A stretch of DNA of 64,000 nt, taken from Bacteroidota bacterium. Its GTDB lineage: Bacteria > Bacteroidota > Bacteroidia > Chitinophagales > Chitinophagaceae. The notes under the pieces are model-generated. The model did not search any database, was not told the DNA's origin, and saw only the letters and a list, made by a program, of their open reading frames with translations. The stretch spans positions 1 to 64,000 of the forward strand of contig JAPLEH010000021.1 in the NCBI GenBank assembly GCA_026391455.1, written 5' to 3'. The position numbers and the translations under genes were made by a program. Shown here one piece after another: positions 25,416 through 35,061 of the stretch; within the stretch, counting starts at the first letter, position 1, and each line of letters begins with the position of its first letter.

Positions 25416-28400
25416 CTACGGTTTTGTTAAAATTACAACTCCTTTTCCAGGTTTGAAACCCGGTGTATCGGGCACCAGTTTTACTTGTACAATTCCATTT
25501 TGGTCATTTGCGAGGGTTCTTTTGGTATGCTCATCCCCCCGGGGGTTAGACATATGTTCATATTCGATGTAATAGCGTTGACCATTCAGCGTGTATTGCA
25601 GATCGGGCCGGTTGGTACCCACCCGCTTACCGCTGGCATCCACTTGTTGCTGGTTGACCCTGATATCAGTGGCATTTTTGGCCTTTGCTTCGAGTACATC
25701 TGCAAGCAATTGGGTATTTTGATTCGGAGTGGTTCCTATTTTACCTGCACCATCATTTGCCTTGGGAGGTTTGGGATCCACATCAATATCGTCCTGCACT
25801 CGTTCGGACTTGATATCTTTAAGCCCTGCTAATTTCTTTTCAAGATCACGCACCTCTGTACTAAGCGCACCCGATTCATCAAACAGTTCGTTATATTCTT
25901 GCACAGCCTTTTCCTGTCTGCCTTTAGATTCTTTTGCCTTCTCCAGTAATGCCTGCTTTTCAGCGGGATCGGTTGATTTAGCATGTCTGTCCAACAATTC
26001 TTTTCGCAACTCCATCTCTTCGGTTACAATCTTGTTCAGTTCCTGCATTCTGGCAGCAATTTCCCTTTGCTTCTGCTTTGCTGCATCCAACTCTGCTTCC
26101 GCTGTTGCGATTTTTTTATCAATGGGCTTCTCTTCAATGGGCGCTGCAGCATCGGGTGTTTTTTTAGTTGCATCACCACCTTCCTCCGTTTCACCTGAGG
26201 GCTTTTTGATTTCTGTTTCTTCAGCAACAGGGGCCGCCGGTGTTTTCTCTGGAGTTTGTTTTACAGGATCGTCTCCGCCAACTGGAGGTTTAACGGCGGG
26301 GGTTTGTGTTTCAGGTTCATTGGTAACAGCAGGGGTCTTCGAAGGTGTATCTTTTGCAGGTACATTATCAACAGTTGTATCAGGTGCAGTCTTTTTAGGT
26401 GTTTGCAATTCCGGCTCATCGGTAACTCCCGGCGTTTTGGCCGGTGTATCTTTTGCCGGAACGTTATCTCCCGTTGTATCAGGTGCAGTCGTTTTAGGCG
26501 TTTGCAATTCCGGCTCATCGGAAACACCAGGCGTTTTGGCTGGTGTATCTTTTGCCGGAAGGTTATCTCCTGTTGTTTCTGGCGAAGTCGTTTTAGGTGT
26601 TTGAAGATCCGGCTCATTCACAACAGGAGGTTTTTGTACGGGCGTGTTGTCTGTCGTATTGGATCCCGTATCATTTGATTTTGCAGCCGGTGGTGTACCC
26701 TGTTCTTTTATTGGAGGAACGTTGTCTTGTATGGGAGGCTTTTTTGAGGCCGCATTGCTCTCTTCTATAGCTGCCTTTTCCATTAATTTACCAGTTTCAT
26801 ATACACGGGTTCCTACTGTAAGTCCGATAGATGCCAATTGCCCACCGATTGATGACATGATCATAGCCCTTTTGGCACCTGGAGAGAGATCAGAACGCTT
26901 CGATATGAGGTCAATATCTTCCATGGTTTTGGCGGTACCCACAATCACGCCCAAACCATCCAGTCCAAAGCCAACTATAGCAAAACCTTTTCCTACGGTA
27001 ATTAATTTTAAGCCGCTGGCAGCTTTTCCTCCGATGCCTGCAAATGCGGACACCACATTTACAATATCCATAGCGGTACTCCAATCCAGGTAAAAACTAT
27101 CCCCTTTCGTTCTGTCGTACAATCGGTAGGCCGAGGGTATGGCACCCACAATGCCGACAGGTAATAATATTGCCAGCGATGCACCTGCGGTAAATGGCGC
27201 GGCTGCTATCAATATTACTGTGAGCGCAGATGTAATATTCTCTATTGAATCCAATACAATCACTGCTTCATCAGACTTAACCCTGATTGTTTTCTTTACC
27301 GGATCGGCTTGTACTCCTGAAGGTGGTGGAATACTGATGGAGCAATAACCTCTTCCATACCTGTTGGGCTGCATCAGGTATTCAAGGATAGCAGATTGAA
27401 TCGCATCATCCCTCGAATCACTTACTGGCCCTGTATGTGAACTCATTTTGGAGGAAGTAAGATCAGAAACAAAGAAACTGTACTTACCATTGGTCTTCGG
27501 CTGTTCAATAAGTTCGAGGTATAACCTGGTGGCGGGTCCATTGTCGGAAATAAAGATGGCCGGCAATGTAAAGGGTGCCTCAAGGCCCTGATCATCCACT
27601 TTGTTTTCCGATGTTCTGGTGCGTTGAATTGCCAGGAGTCTTTTCACTTCTGTCTTTTCCCGCTCCAGCATTTCTTTAATATCCTTATCCGGATTGGATG
27701 CCAGTGCGTCTTCAACTTTTTTCAGTCTGGCTTCCAACTGCTTTTCCACTGTACCAGTAAGTGCAGTATTGATGACTTCTATTTTATCATTGATCGCTTT
27801 GCGTTCTTCCTCGGAGAGCGTTACCCCTGGCAATAATTGTTTTTTCAGATCCTCGAGCTGCGATTTTGCATTCTCTCTTCCAGCCAAAATCACATCGAGA
27901 TATTTACTGGAATAATCTTTTGCGGAGCGGGCCCACACCGGCATCCAGGCCACACTGGGTGCATGCACATAGGTCGCACTCTCAGGGATATCACGCTGAA
28001 ATGCTGTTGCTCTTACGATATAGAGACCGGGTTTGTTGATGGGTATCTTTTTTTCCCATCGGTCGGCATTAATATCCTCCCAAAAACTGGAAATTACATC
28101 CCCTACAGCGCCAAACGCATTACCCACTGCATCCATACCCAAAATTGCCATACCCACTTCTGGTCCGTATTTTTTTCCCATTCCGTCAAATACTGTTTCC
28201 ACATCTTCAGCGAGATAGTCCAACCGCTTATCTATTTTCTGTCCTATTACATCTCCCACATTGGGTTGTTCCCCCCGAATGGTATTATCCTGCCCCACTT
28301 TTGCCACTTGCTTCATTTCCTCCTGGGCTTTCGCGCTTATTTCATCCGTGATTTTGCCTTCTTTCAATTGAATGAGGTTGGCTATTACACTGTCGCTTAT

Positions 28401-30413
28401 TCTGATCAGCTCAAACCCATAACTTCCCGCAAATGCAAAACCAAGTGCATCATAAAAACTACCCCATTCTACAGACATGGAGAATGTAGGAGATGTATTG
28501 GATACCAGTTCAAAAAGCGGAGGCTCAAGTGGTGGGTAAGACCGGAGTGTAGCCGGAAATGCCGGCGCATTGTACCTGTTTAAGCGGTCAGAGAGCTTTG
28601 TATTTGCTTTTGCGGTTTGCCCGTTCAACGGGATCGACATTGCATCTTTAAGCAACTTTGCACGGGCAAGATGACCGGCTTCATTAGCACCCGTTGCTTT
28701 TTTGGCATCAGCAATATCCGTATCACATTGCTGAAAAAGCCGCATTACATTAACTATATCTATATAATCTCCTCCCGCCATCGCCGGAGTAACCTTTATT
28801 TTTGCATCCGGTAAATTAAAAGGAAGATCCCACAACATGGAATAAGCAGGCTCTGTTAGTAAGGCCTTATCTTTCCTGATAGCTTCAACAATATCGATAT
28901 AGAAGAATACATATTGTTCCAGTTTTCCATAATAATCAGCCGAGTATTCCGTACCCGTATCTTCATCCCTTTTCTCCTTCGCTGCCAGATCAGCATATTT
29001 GGTCAGCCATGTTTTTTTACTTAACACCAATCCTGCCAGCATATCCCTCGTAAACCACTTGGGTGTTACCAAACTCATATCTTCAAATAGACGGTCGGCA
29101 TCATAATAGGACTGAAGGATTTCCCGGAGATCTGCAGGAAATGGTATTTTCTTCTTGTCAAAAAACTGAATCAATAAGCCGGGCAGGGACCCCGTCAAAA
29201 AATAGAAATCGATCTTTTCGCCCGGACCTGCAATGTTGCCCGTTCCGCCAATATGAGTAAGTCCCGATTCACCGCCCAAGCTTTCAATAAACTCCTTCAC
29301 GAGATCAGGACTGTACATGGTTCCTGCCAACCCTTTTATCATCGCTGACATCCCCTGTATATATTTATGAGCACCCTCCGCGTAAGGTTGTGCAGGGTCA
29401 GCAGGTGAAAATTGGAGACCAATAAATATAGAAGCCGTTACAGTGCCATTTATCGGATTTAACAATACCTCGTTATCTTTTAATGTCAGATCGAGTTCCC
29501 GCTGGACTAATTCAGTGGATAATTGTCTTTTAATAGTCGGAACTAACGCACCATTGGCTTGGAGTCTTGTTAGATATGTACCATATTGCTGCACTACATG
29601 CGTTAATTCATGAGCCAGCAATTTCTGCCCCTCCCTGGAGGATGGCTGGTAATATCCCGACCCGAATACAATATTATTCCGGTAAGTATAGGCAGCCGCA
29701 TTGATTGCTTTGGCTGAAGAATGGGCCTCAGCATCATTATGAATCCGTACCTGACTGAAATCAAAACCAAAACGCCGCTCCATTTTTTTACGAAGCTTTT
29801 GCTCCAACGGTATACCTGATTTATTCAATATCTGTTGTACTGCTGATGATTGCACTTCCACCCCTGGTCCGGTTTCCTTTCGGCTGATCCGGTTATCATC
29901 ATCCCCTCCGAAAGCAGATTGCAAACGGCCAATAGCGGGGCCCATTTCATCTTCCGTATTCTCCTCTTTCATTTCCTCTTCCGTCTCCTGCATTTCAGCA
30001 CTCCGGGTGGCTTTTTCTGTAAACTGTTGCACAGGACTACTATCATCCAAAACAGTGCCTTCCGGTTCATTAACCGGCTCATTCATTTGCATTACTTTTT
30101 CCGCTATTGCATCAGCTTCCTGCTCATATACATCTCCCGGTCTGTTGATTGTAAGCTTGGGTTGAACAAGCAGCATAGCATCTGTAAGGATGGGTAGTTT
30201 ATTAATATTAAAAGTTGAAAGGGAAGATTTTTCATTTGCATTTCCCATGAGGGTACCGTTATTCCCGGGCATATCTCCGCCACTAGCCGCTCTTGCCGTG
30301 CGCATAGATTCCAGAACGGGCACTTCCTTCTCAGGAGACAGCTCTTCTGTTTCCTCCTGTACCACAGGGGGTGTTACCGTTTTTACCTTCTCAGCTACAG
30401 ATACCGATGACAT
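25416..30413 (-). CDS. eCIS-associated DUF4157 polymorphic toxin with C-terminal nuclease-like domain
   Basis: The 1665-aa protein is the largest in the window. Acidic disordered residues 1-190 lead to the DUF4157 domain (about 195-275) with FDFSQVRIHNDAEAHSSAKA and the zinc-protease-like LLAHELTHVVQQ. A long helical middle follows. Hydrophobic segments at about 1055-1175 resemble pre-toxin regions of polymorphic toxins. A Pro/Thr-rich array of about 33-aa units (1265-1400) and a coiled coil (1430-1525) come next. The last 105 aa contains RPDLQYTLNGQRYYIEYEH, in which D and E residues are spaced as in a PD-(D/E)xK nuclease. DUF4157 is frequent in eCIS cargo, and the domain order fits an injected DNase or RNase. 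The downstream gene is its probable immunity protein. Activity is inferred. Confidence 0.75.
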   Translation of the reverse strand: MSSVSVAEKVKTVTPPVVQEETEELSPEKEVPVLESMRTARAASGGDMPGNNGTLMGNANEKSSLSTFNINKLPILTDAMLLVQPKLTINRPGDVYEQEADAIAEKVMQMNEPVNEPEGTVLDDSSPVQQFTEKATRSAEMQETEEEMKEENTEDEMGPAIGRLQSAFGGDDDNRISRKETGPGVEVQSSAVQQILNKSGIPLEQKLRKKMERRFGFDFSQVRIHNDAEAHSSAKAINAAAYTYRNNIVFGSGYYQPSSREGQKLLAHELTHVVQQYGTYLTRLQANGALVPTIKRQLSTELVQRELDLTLKDNEVLLNPINGTVTASIFIGLQFSPADPAQPYAEGAHKYIQGMSAMIKGLAGTMYSPDLVKEFIESLGGESGLTHIGGTGNIAGPGEKIDFYFLTGSLPGLLIQFFDKKKIPFPADLREILQSYYDADRLFEDMSLVTPKWFTRDMLAGLVLSKKTWLTKYADLAAKEKRDEDTGTEYSADYYGKLEQYVFFYIDIVEAIRKDKALLTEPAYSMLWDLPFNLPDAKIKVTPAMAGGDYIDIVNVMRLFQQCDTDIADAKKATGANEAGHLARAKLLKDAMSIPLNGQTAKANTKLSDRLNRYNAPAFPATLRSYPPLEPPLFELVSNTSPTFSMSVEWGSFYDALGFAFAGSYGFELIRISDSVIANLIQLKEGKITDEISAKAQEEMKQVAKVGQDNTIRGEQPNVGDVIGQKIDKRLDYLAEDVETVFDGMGKKYGPEVGMAILGMDAVGNAFGAVGDVISSFWEDINADRWEKKIPINKPGLYIVRATAFQRDIPESATYVHAPSVAWMPVWARSAKDYSSKYLDVILAGRENAKSQLEDLKKQLLPGVTLSEEERKAINDKIEVINTALTGTVEKQLEARLKKVEDALASNPDKDIKEMLEREKTEVKRLLAIQRTRTSENKVDDQGLEAPFTLPAIFISDNGPATRLYLELIEQPKTNGKYSFFVSDLTSSKMSSHTGPVSDSRDDAIQSAILEYLMQPNRYGRGYCSISIPPPSGVQADPVKKTIRVKSDEAVIVLDSIENITSALTVILIAAAPFTAGASLAILLPVGIVGAIPSAYRLYDRTKGDSFYLDWSTAMDIVNVVSAFAGIGGKAASGLKLITVGKGFAIVGFGLDGLGVIVGTAKTMEDIDLISKRSDLSPGAKRAMIMSSIGGQLASIGLTVGTRVYETGKLMEKAAIEESNAASKKPPIQDNVPPIKEQGTPPAAKSNDTGSNTTDNTPVQKPPVVNEPDLQTPKTTSPETTGDNLPAKDTPAKTPGVSDEPELQTPKTTAPDTTGDNVPAKDTPAKTPGVTDEPELQTPKKTAPDTTVDNVPAKDTPSKTPAVTNEPETQTPAVKPPVGGDDPVKQTPEKTPAAPVAEETEIKKPSGETEEGGDATKKTPDAAAPIEEKPIDKKIATAEAELDAAKQKQREIAARMQELNKIVTEEMELRKELLDRHAKSTDPAEKQALLEKAKESKGRQEKAVQEYNELFDESGALSTEVRDLEKKLAGLKDIKSERVQDDIDVDPKPPKANDGAGKIGTTPNQNTQLLADVLEAKAKNATDIRVNQQQVDASGKRVGTNRPDLQYTLNGQRYYIEYEHMSNPRGDEHTKRTLANDQNGIVQVKLVPDTPGFKPGKGVVILTKP

Positions 30414-30658
30414 GAAATTCGGATAATTGCAAGTATCAAAAAAATTACTTACGAAAAAAAGCTATTGCTTGACCAGAAATAAACGTAGCAATATCAAACA
30501 GTGAAAAGTACCAGCAAGAGGCCCACCATTTGATTTATAAAAACAAAATAAGATAGAAGACGGCCAACGCATTACTATATTTTATGTTTGCCAGAAAAAT
30601 TGCATCATTATAAATACAAAATAAATTCATCGGGTACCTAGCCGTGAACTCAAAAGCC

Positions 30659-32779
30659 TTATCTCGACTTCAGTAACTTATCCACCACCTCATCAAAATA
30701 CTTTTTGGTATCCGGATCTTTATCATTCAACTGAGCGCCTTTTCCTCTTTTATCCGGCTTATAATAGGCCGCATAGCAGACGGCAAACCATTCTCCCGCT
30801 TTACGAAACTGATAAGGCTTTATCATTCGTGTACGGGCTTCATGGCGGTAACGTGACCAATCTCGTTTATAACTCTCCTCATACACATGATCGCCCAGGT
30901 GTTCACCTCCATCGGTTGCATCAAACCACGGTGATTTTAAGCCAATTTCCATCGCGGTAAAAACTTTATCTTCTGTCACTTTACGTTTTTCCGGAGCTTT
31001 CAGTGCGGGGAACCATGACAACGCCTTAACATCCTCCATCAGGGTTGCTGTAGATTGTAGAAGCATGGCCGTTTTCATTTTGTCCACTACCTCTTTTTGC
31101 TGATCTGCAGTGAGTAAGGTTTTAACCCCACCATTTGAATCTGCAATCATATCCTCTGCACAGGTTTTCATATCCGCGCCGTAAGATTTCCATCCGCCTC
31201 TTTCGGGCTTTGCTGGCTCTGGTGACTTCGACCATCCTAATTGTGCATCCACTGAATGACCTGTTTCATGTATAATATCATCAACCGGATCTTTAGTGGA
31301 TTCAACATTAATACCTAATTCAAGTAATCCGGAATTATAGGCGCCTCCGGTAGTTGATGTGGACGCAACTGATCCATCCGGATTCTTTATTTCTTCAGGA
31401 GGTTGGTTAAATTGACCGAGGCGTATCAATTGGGCATTATTGAGCGTATGTGCATCGGGTAATTTATCCAGAACCAGATAGGTTCTTTTCAGAGAATCCA
31501 GATGCCAGGCCTCAGCAGGAAAATCAGTCAATTTTGATGGCCCCACATCCATATTAAACCGAAGTTTAGTGGCCAGCGTGGTCGTCTCCAGATTATCTGA
31601 ATTTTCAACGATGACACGCAATATATCCCTTTGCTGTGCTGTTAATGCCCCTTGCGTTAATGTTTGCATCCAGGGACGGATATGCATAATATGATGAGCG
31701 CCCGTAGCATTATCGATCAACCGGCCAAGGCGTTCCGTTTTATACAGCTGGGCAAAAAAATCTTCGTGTGAAGCCGTAGGCAGGTTTACGAAGGTATTGA
31801 ATACCCGTGTCGCTTCATTATCAGTAATTGCCCAGTCGAATAACCCGTAACTCAACTGTTCATCTGCGAACGACATGAGCCCGGCCGGTCCGATCGCCTC
31901 TATAACACGTTTATAAATATCACCCGTTTTCGCAGCATCTGGCAGGTTGTCCAGAAAACGGGTCACATATTTTGTCCCCAGCCTTGCCAGCTCTTTGGGC
32001 AAGTCCGCTGCCGGTATAGCCGAAAGCATCGCTAGTACATCCAGCGCTTCACTATCGGTGATCGCCCAATCGAATAACCCGTAAGATAATTTTTCGCGGG
32101 CATCATCAATCGTATCCCGTTGCAATGGGGTATCACTGACTTGCTGTTGCTGAAGGGTATGTGTCAGTTCATGTGCAATGAGTTTGTCCCCTTCCACCGT
32201 ACCCGGATTGTATTCTTCTTTCCCAAATACAATATCCTGTCCAGAAGTAAATGCCTTCGCTTGTACCGATGCGGCGGCAGCAGCAGCTTTGGTATTGGTA
32301 TGAATCCTTACATCACTAAACCCAGAGCCAAAGGTTGACTCCATACGGCCCTTCGTACCCTTATCCAACGGTGTACCTTGCGTACTCAATACATCCTGTA
32401 CAATGCCCGGTGCCTCTATCCCACTGGTTGCAGCACCATTCATTTGCTTTGACTGTATGCTTCCTGCCAAACCGTTTTCGTTTGTATTCCCGGAATGCTT
32501 TTCTTCAACAGCGCTTCCCCGAACCGCTTTTTCCGCCACATTATCAGCCTCCTGCTCAAAAACATCACCTGGTTTACTGATCAAGGGCTTTGTCTGCAAT
32601 ATTCCTTTTCCGGCATATAGCTGAACACCCGAATAACTGAATGTGGCCGGTTGGTGATGGTTTAATCCATTTGTTTTTACACCCGACAGATCATTGTGTA
32701 AGGCAGGCTGATTTTCAGCGGCTGCATTTCTAACGGTATGACTACCCGTTTGCTTCGCTTGTGTTTGTACTGCCTGCAT
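30659..32779 (-). CDS. eCIS-associated DUF4157 protein with a second, C-terminal zinc-protease site
   Basis: The 706-aa protein has an N-terminal DUF4157 region with FGSGFSDVRIHTNTKAAAAA and LIAHELTHTLQQQ (about residues 200-213). Two copies of a repeat starting LSYGLFDWAITD occur near 231 and 308, each about 77 aa long and followed by helices. Around 503 a second metal motif appears, VDDIIHETGHSVDAQLGW, so the C-terminal 220 aa may be the active metalloprotease-like toxin. The internal repeats resemble those of other eCIS cargo. It is 13 bases from the glycosyltransferase-methyltransferase gene and upstream of the large toxin, in the cargo end of the operon. No separate immunity gene is seen for it. 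Confidence 0.72.
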   Translation of the reverse strand: MQAVQTQAKQTGSHTVRNAAAENQPALHNDLSGVKTNGLNHHQPATFSYSGVQLYAGKGILQTKPLISKPGDVFEQEADNVAEKAVRGSAVEEKHSGNTNENGLAGSIQSKQMNGAATSGIEAPGIVQDVLSTQGTPLDKGTKGRMESTFGSGFSDVRIHTNTKAAAAAASVQAKAFTSGQDIVFGKEEYNPGTVEGDKLIAHELTHTLQQQQVSDTPLQRDTIDDAREKLSYGLFDWAITDSEALDVLAMLSAIPAADLPKELARLGTKYVTRFLDNLPDAAKTGDIYKRVIEAIGPAGLMSFADEQLSYGLFDWAITDNEATRVFNTFVNLPTASHEDFFAQLYKTERLGRLIDNATGAHHIMHIRPWMQTLTQGALTAQQRDILRVIVENSDNLETTTLATKLRFNMDVGPSKLTDFPAEAWHLDSLKRTYLVLDKLPDAHTLNNAQLIRLGQFNQPPEEIKNPDGSVASTSTTGGAYNSGLLELGINVESTKDPVDDIIHETGHSVDAQLGWSKSPEPAKPERGGWKSYGADMKTCAEDMIADSNGGVKTLLTADQQKEVVDKMKTAMLLQSTATLMEDVKALSWFPALKAPEKRKVTEDKVFTAMEIGLKSPWFDATDGGEHLGDHVYEESYKRDWSRYRHEARTRMIKPYQFRKAGEWFAVCYAAYYKPDKRGKGAQLNDKDPDTKKYFDEVVDKLLKSR

Positions 32780-32792
32780 ATTTGTATTTCTA

Positions 32793-35021
32793 TTATTTTT
32801 TCTTCAAAATGATCAGGCTTTCTGCACGGCCTGCCTCAGTATAAACGCCGCTTTGTATCAGTTCATTCACAAAGCGTACTACCCCCGGAAAGTAAGATGC
32901 ATAATCATGAAATGCGATCCGGGCACCGGGCAGCAGCTTTGATGCAAACGCGCTAAAGTCGGTTCGCACGTTATCATAGTCATGCAACCAATCAATGAAT
33001 AAAAATGCAACCGGAAGTTCCCATCTTATTGCGGAAGTTTTCTTGAAAATGGGTTGCACATAATCATTCATGCCTGCCGCACGGATATTTCGCTGAAACT
33101 TTTCGCCAGATGGGGAATACGTTTTTAATCCCTGTATGGCATCACCTAATTTTCCATCATGAGTATCAAACGCATACACTTTTTGCCCATGCCCAAGTTC
33201 GTTAAGCAGTGTAGCGAGCAATACAGTGGACTTGCCCTGATAACTACCTGTTTCCACCACCACCCCGTCCTTTCCTGAACTCCGTAAAGCTTCCGTACAG
33301 GAAGATAGGAGCAACTCCGCCTCTGTATCACTCAGCCAGCCCGGTATCTGTTTTATGTCCCGTATAAGCCGGTTATGAAGAGCAGGTGGATCAGTTTCAC
33401 CAGGCTTGCTAACGGCAATGGGTAACCGGTATTCATCATTCATTTTTCGTATACATACCCTTACCGGATCATGGTATTTCCGTGGCACCGGATGCATCCA
33501 GTAAACCGAAGATTGGTTCAAAGCCTGCTTCGCCTGTATGGCAGTATAATTCGTTTTATATTTTACCCACGCATAACTGCTGGGATTCAACGCTACTTCA
33601 TATCCCAACAAAGCCACCAGGGTGGGAAGAATCACTTCTTCCGTAGCCCAGATGCGTGTCTGCTTCATGATGTCCTGCAACTGCTTATTCTCGTTGAATA
33701 AGGCAACGAGACTTTTGGCTGCCTCCGCAGTAAAAACAGTAGACGGCCAGAATGTCCAGTGAACATATTTAGACACGCCATCCGGAAAGGTTTCCAGAAA
33801 AGGCTTCCATAATTCAAATTCTTTATACGCCTCCATCGCAACCGGATTGTTCCGGTCATGTGATGATATTCTTCCGGCAACCGAAGAAAGCATACCCACT
33901 CCAGGCTTACTATGAAGATATGTACTGATAAATTCCCCATACCCCTTGCGGGTGCATAACTGATCGGAATCTACAATGGTGATTGTATGATAAGCAAAAT
34001 GATCGTTTGCATACTCCATGCATTGCAGCGCAAATTGATGCAGGTAGCCCCATTTCATCGGCTCCGGTTGAGGGTGTACATATACGGTGGCTGGGATAAA
34101 GGAAAAATCCATTTGTTGTATCGAAGCATCTGTACCGCCATTGTAGAGCAAAATCACTGAGTTTGGATCGTGGTAATACAGGTTGCGAACAAGGTCTGTG
34201 ATACATTCTTTGTTTTCATGTACAAGACAGGCAAACACATTGGAAACAACCCGCTTTTCTTTTTTGCTCTTTTCCGGGAAATAACCGGTTACTTTTGACT
34301 GATGAGCAAGAGGCTGATGACCATTGAGGCTGTATAAAGACCAATCATCTCCCATGATTGCAGAAAGCTGCTCAGGTTTTCGCCGATGCCACCAAATCGT
34401 ATTGGTTTGTTTGGGACTCACATTATGCGGATGGATCATGTGTACAGAAAAGGTATAATCTTCCAGCACTTTTACATGTTCGCTGGTGGTACTCCATACA
34501 AAAAGCCCATCCATGCCCACATTAATCTCTGCGAAACGATGCTCCAGCCAAAAATCTTTCCGGAAACACAATGAACTTCCCAATAACCAGGTACGCTGAT
34601 TGGCAGGATAAATGTATTCAAAGGCATCTTTACTGCCCAGATCTAAATATAATAATCGATTAATGCCACATATATAATGTATGGGTTGCTTCATCGCTTC
34701 CCATTGGTAGCGCAACCGGTGTGGTGCATACCAATCATCATCATCCCAGTTGGCAATCAACGGACCATTGGCCATTTTACAAGCCATATTCATTTTTGCT
34801 CCCAGCGTTAATTTTTCCGGGAGCCGGTGATAACGGATGCGGGGATGATCCGGTACAAGATCACGGATACAGTCTGTACCATCATCGAGTATTATCAATT
34901 CTTTTTCCGGATAATCCTGCCGCAAAAAATAACGGATGGCATGAGGCACAAATGCCCGCCTGTTATAGGTGGGCATTATACAGGAGATAAGGGGAAGTAT
35001 TTGTTCTCCGTTAATATTCAT
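32793..35021 (-). CDS. double glycosyltransferase fused to a class I methyltransferase
   Basis: The 742-aa protein has three parts. Residues 1-250 are a family 2 glycosyltransferase (LPLISCIMPTYNRRAFV, LIILDDGTD, LIANWDDDDWY; the DDDDW run is the metal site region). Residues 255-500 form a second GT-A-like unit (VILLYNGG, TITIVDSDQL, EEVILPTL). Residues 540-742 are a methyltransferase of the cephalosporin-hydroxylase/MTase_24 type (VVVETGSYQGKSTVLLATLL, VYAFDTHDGKLGD, LLPGARIAFHDYA). It could modify a sugar on the fibre or on cargo, or act inside the target. It lies 40 bases after the DUF6519 fibre-like gene and 13 before the first DUF4157 gene. No signal peptide is present. Confidence 0.75.
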   Translation of the reverse strand: MNINGEQILPLISCIMPTYNRRAFVPHAIRYFLRQDYPEKELIILDDGTDCIRDLVPDHPRIRYHRLPEKLTLGAKMNMACKMANGPLIANWDDDDWYAPHRLRYQWEAMKQPIHYICGINRLLYLDLGSKDAFEYIYPANQRTWLLGSSLCFRKDFWLEHRFAEINVGMDGLFVWSTTSEHVKVLEDYTFSVHMIHPHNVSPKQTNTIWWHRRKPEQLSAIMGDDWSLYSLNGHQPLAHQSKVTGYFPEKSKKEKRVVSNVFACLVHENKECITDLVRNLYYHDPNSVILLYNGGTDASIQQMDFSFIPATVYVHPQPEPMKWGYLHQFALQCMEYANDHFAYHTITIVDSDQLCTRKGYGEFISTYLHSKPGVGMLSSVAGRISSHDRNNPVAMEAYKEFELWKPFLETFPDGVSKYVHWTFWPSTVFTAEAAKSLVALFNENKQLQDIMKQTRIWATEEVILPTLVALLGYEVALNPSSYAWVKYKTNYTAIQAKQALNQSSVYWMHPVPRKYHDPVRVCIRKMNDEYRLPIAVSKPGETDPPALHNRLIRDIKQIPGWLSDTEAELLLSSCTEALRSSGKDGVVVETGSYQGKSTVLLATLLNELGHGQKVYAFDTHDGKLGDAIQGLKTYSPSGEKFQRNIRAAGMNDYVQPIFKKTSAIRWELPVAFLFIDWLHDYDNVRTDFSAFASKLLPGARIAFHDYASYFPGVVRFVNELIQSGVYTEAGRAESLIILKKK

Positions 35022-35061
35022 TATGCATGCAGATGATTAGTATATCAATCGATATGCCTGA

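Noticed and set aside
25729-26604. Long plus-strand frame opposite the Pro/Thr repeats of the toxin
   Set aside because: It is open only because the repeat codons lack stops on the other strand. The product is low-complexity Ser/Val/Gly and there is no independent support.
30414-30658. Additional promoter or gene between the two DUF4157 genes
   Set aside because: The 245 bases are AT-rich, with no convincing TAnnTTTG element at a suitable distance and no open frame of note.
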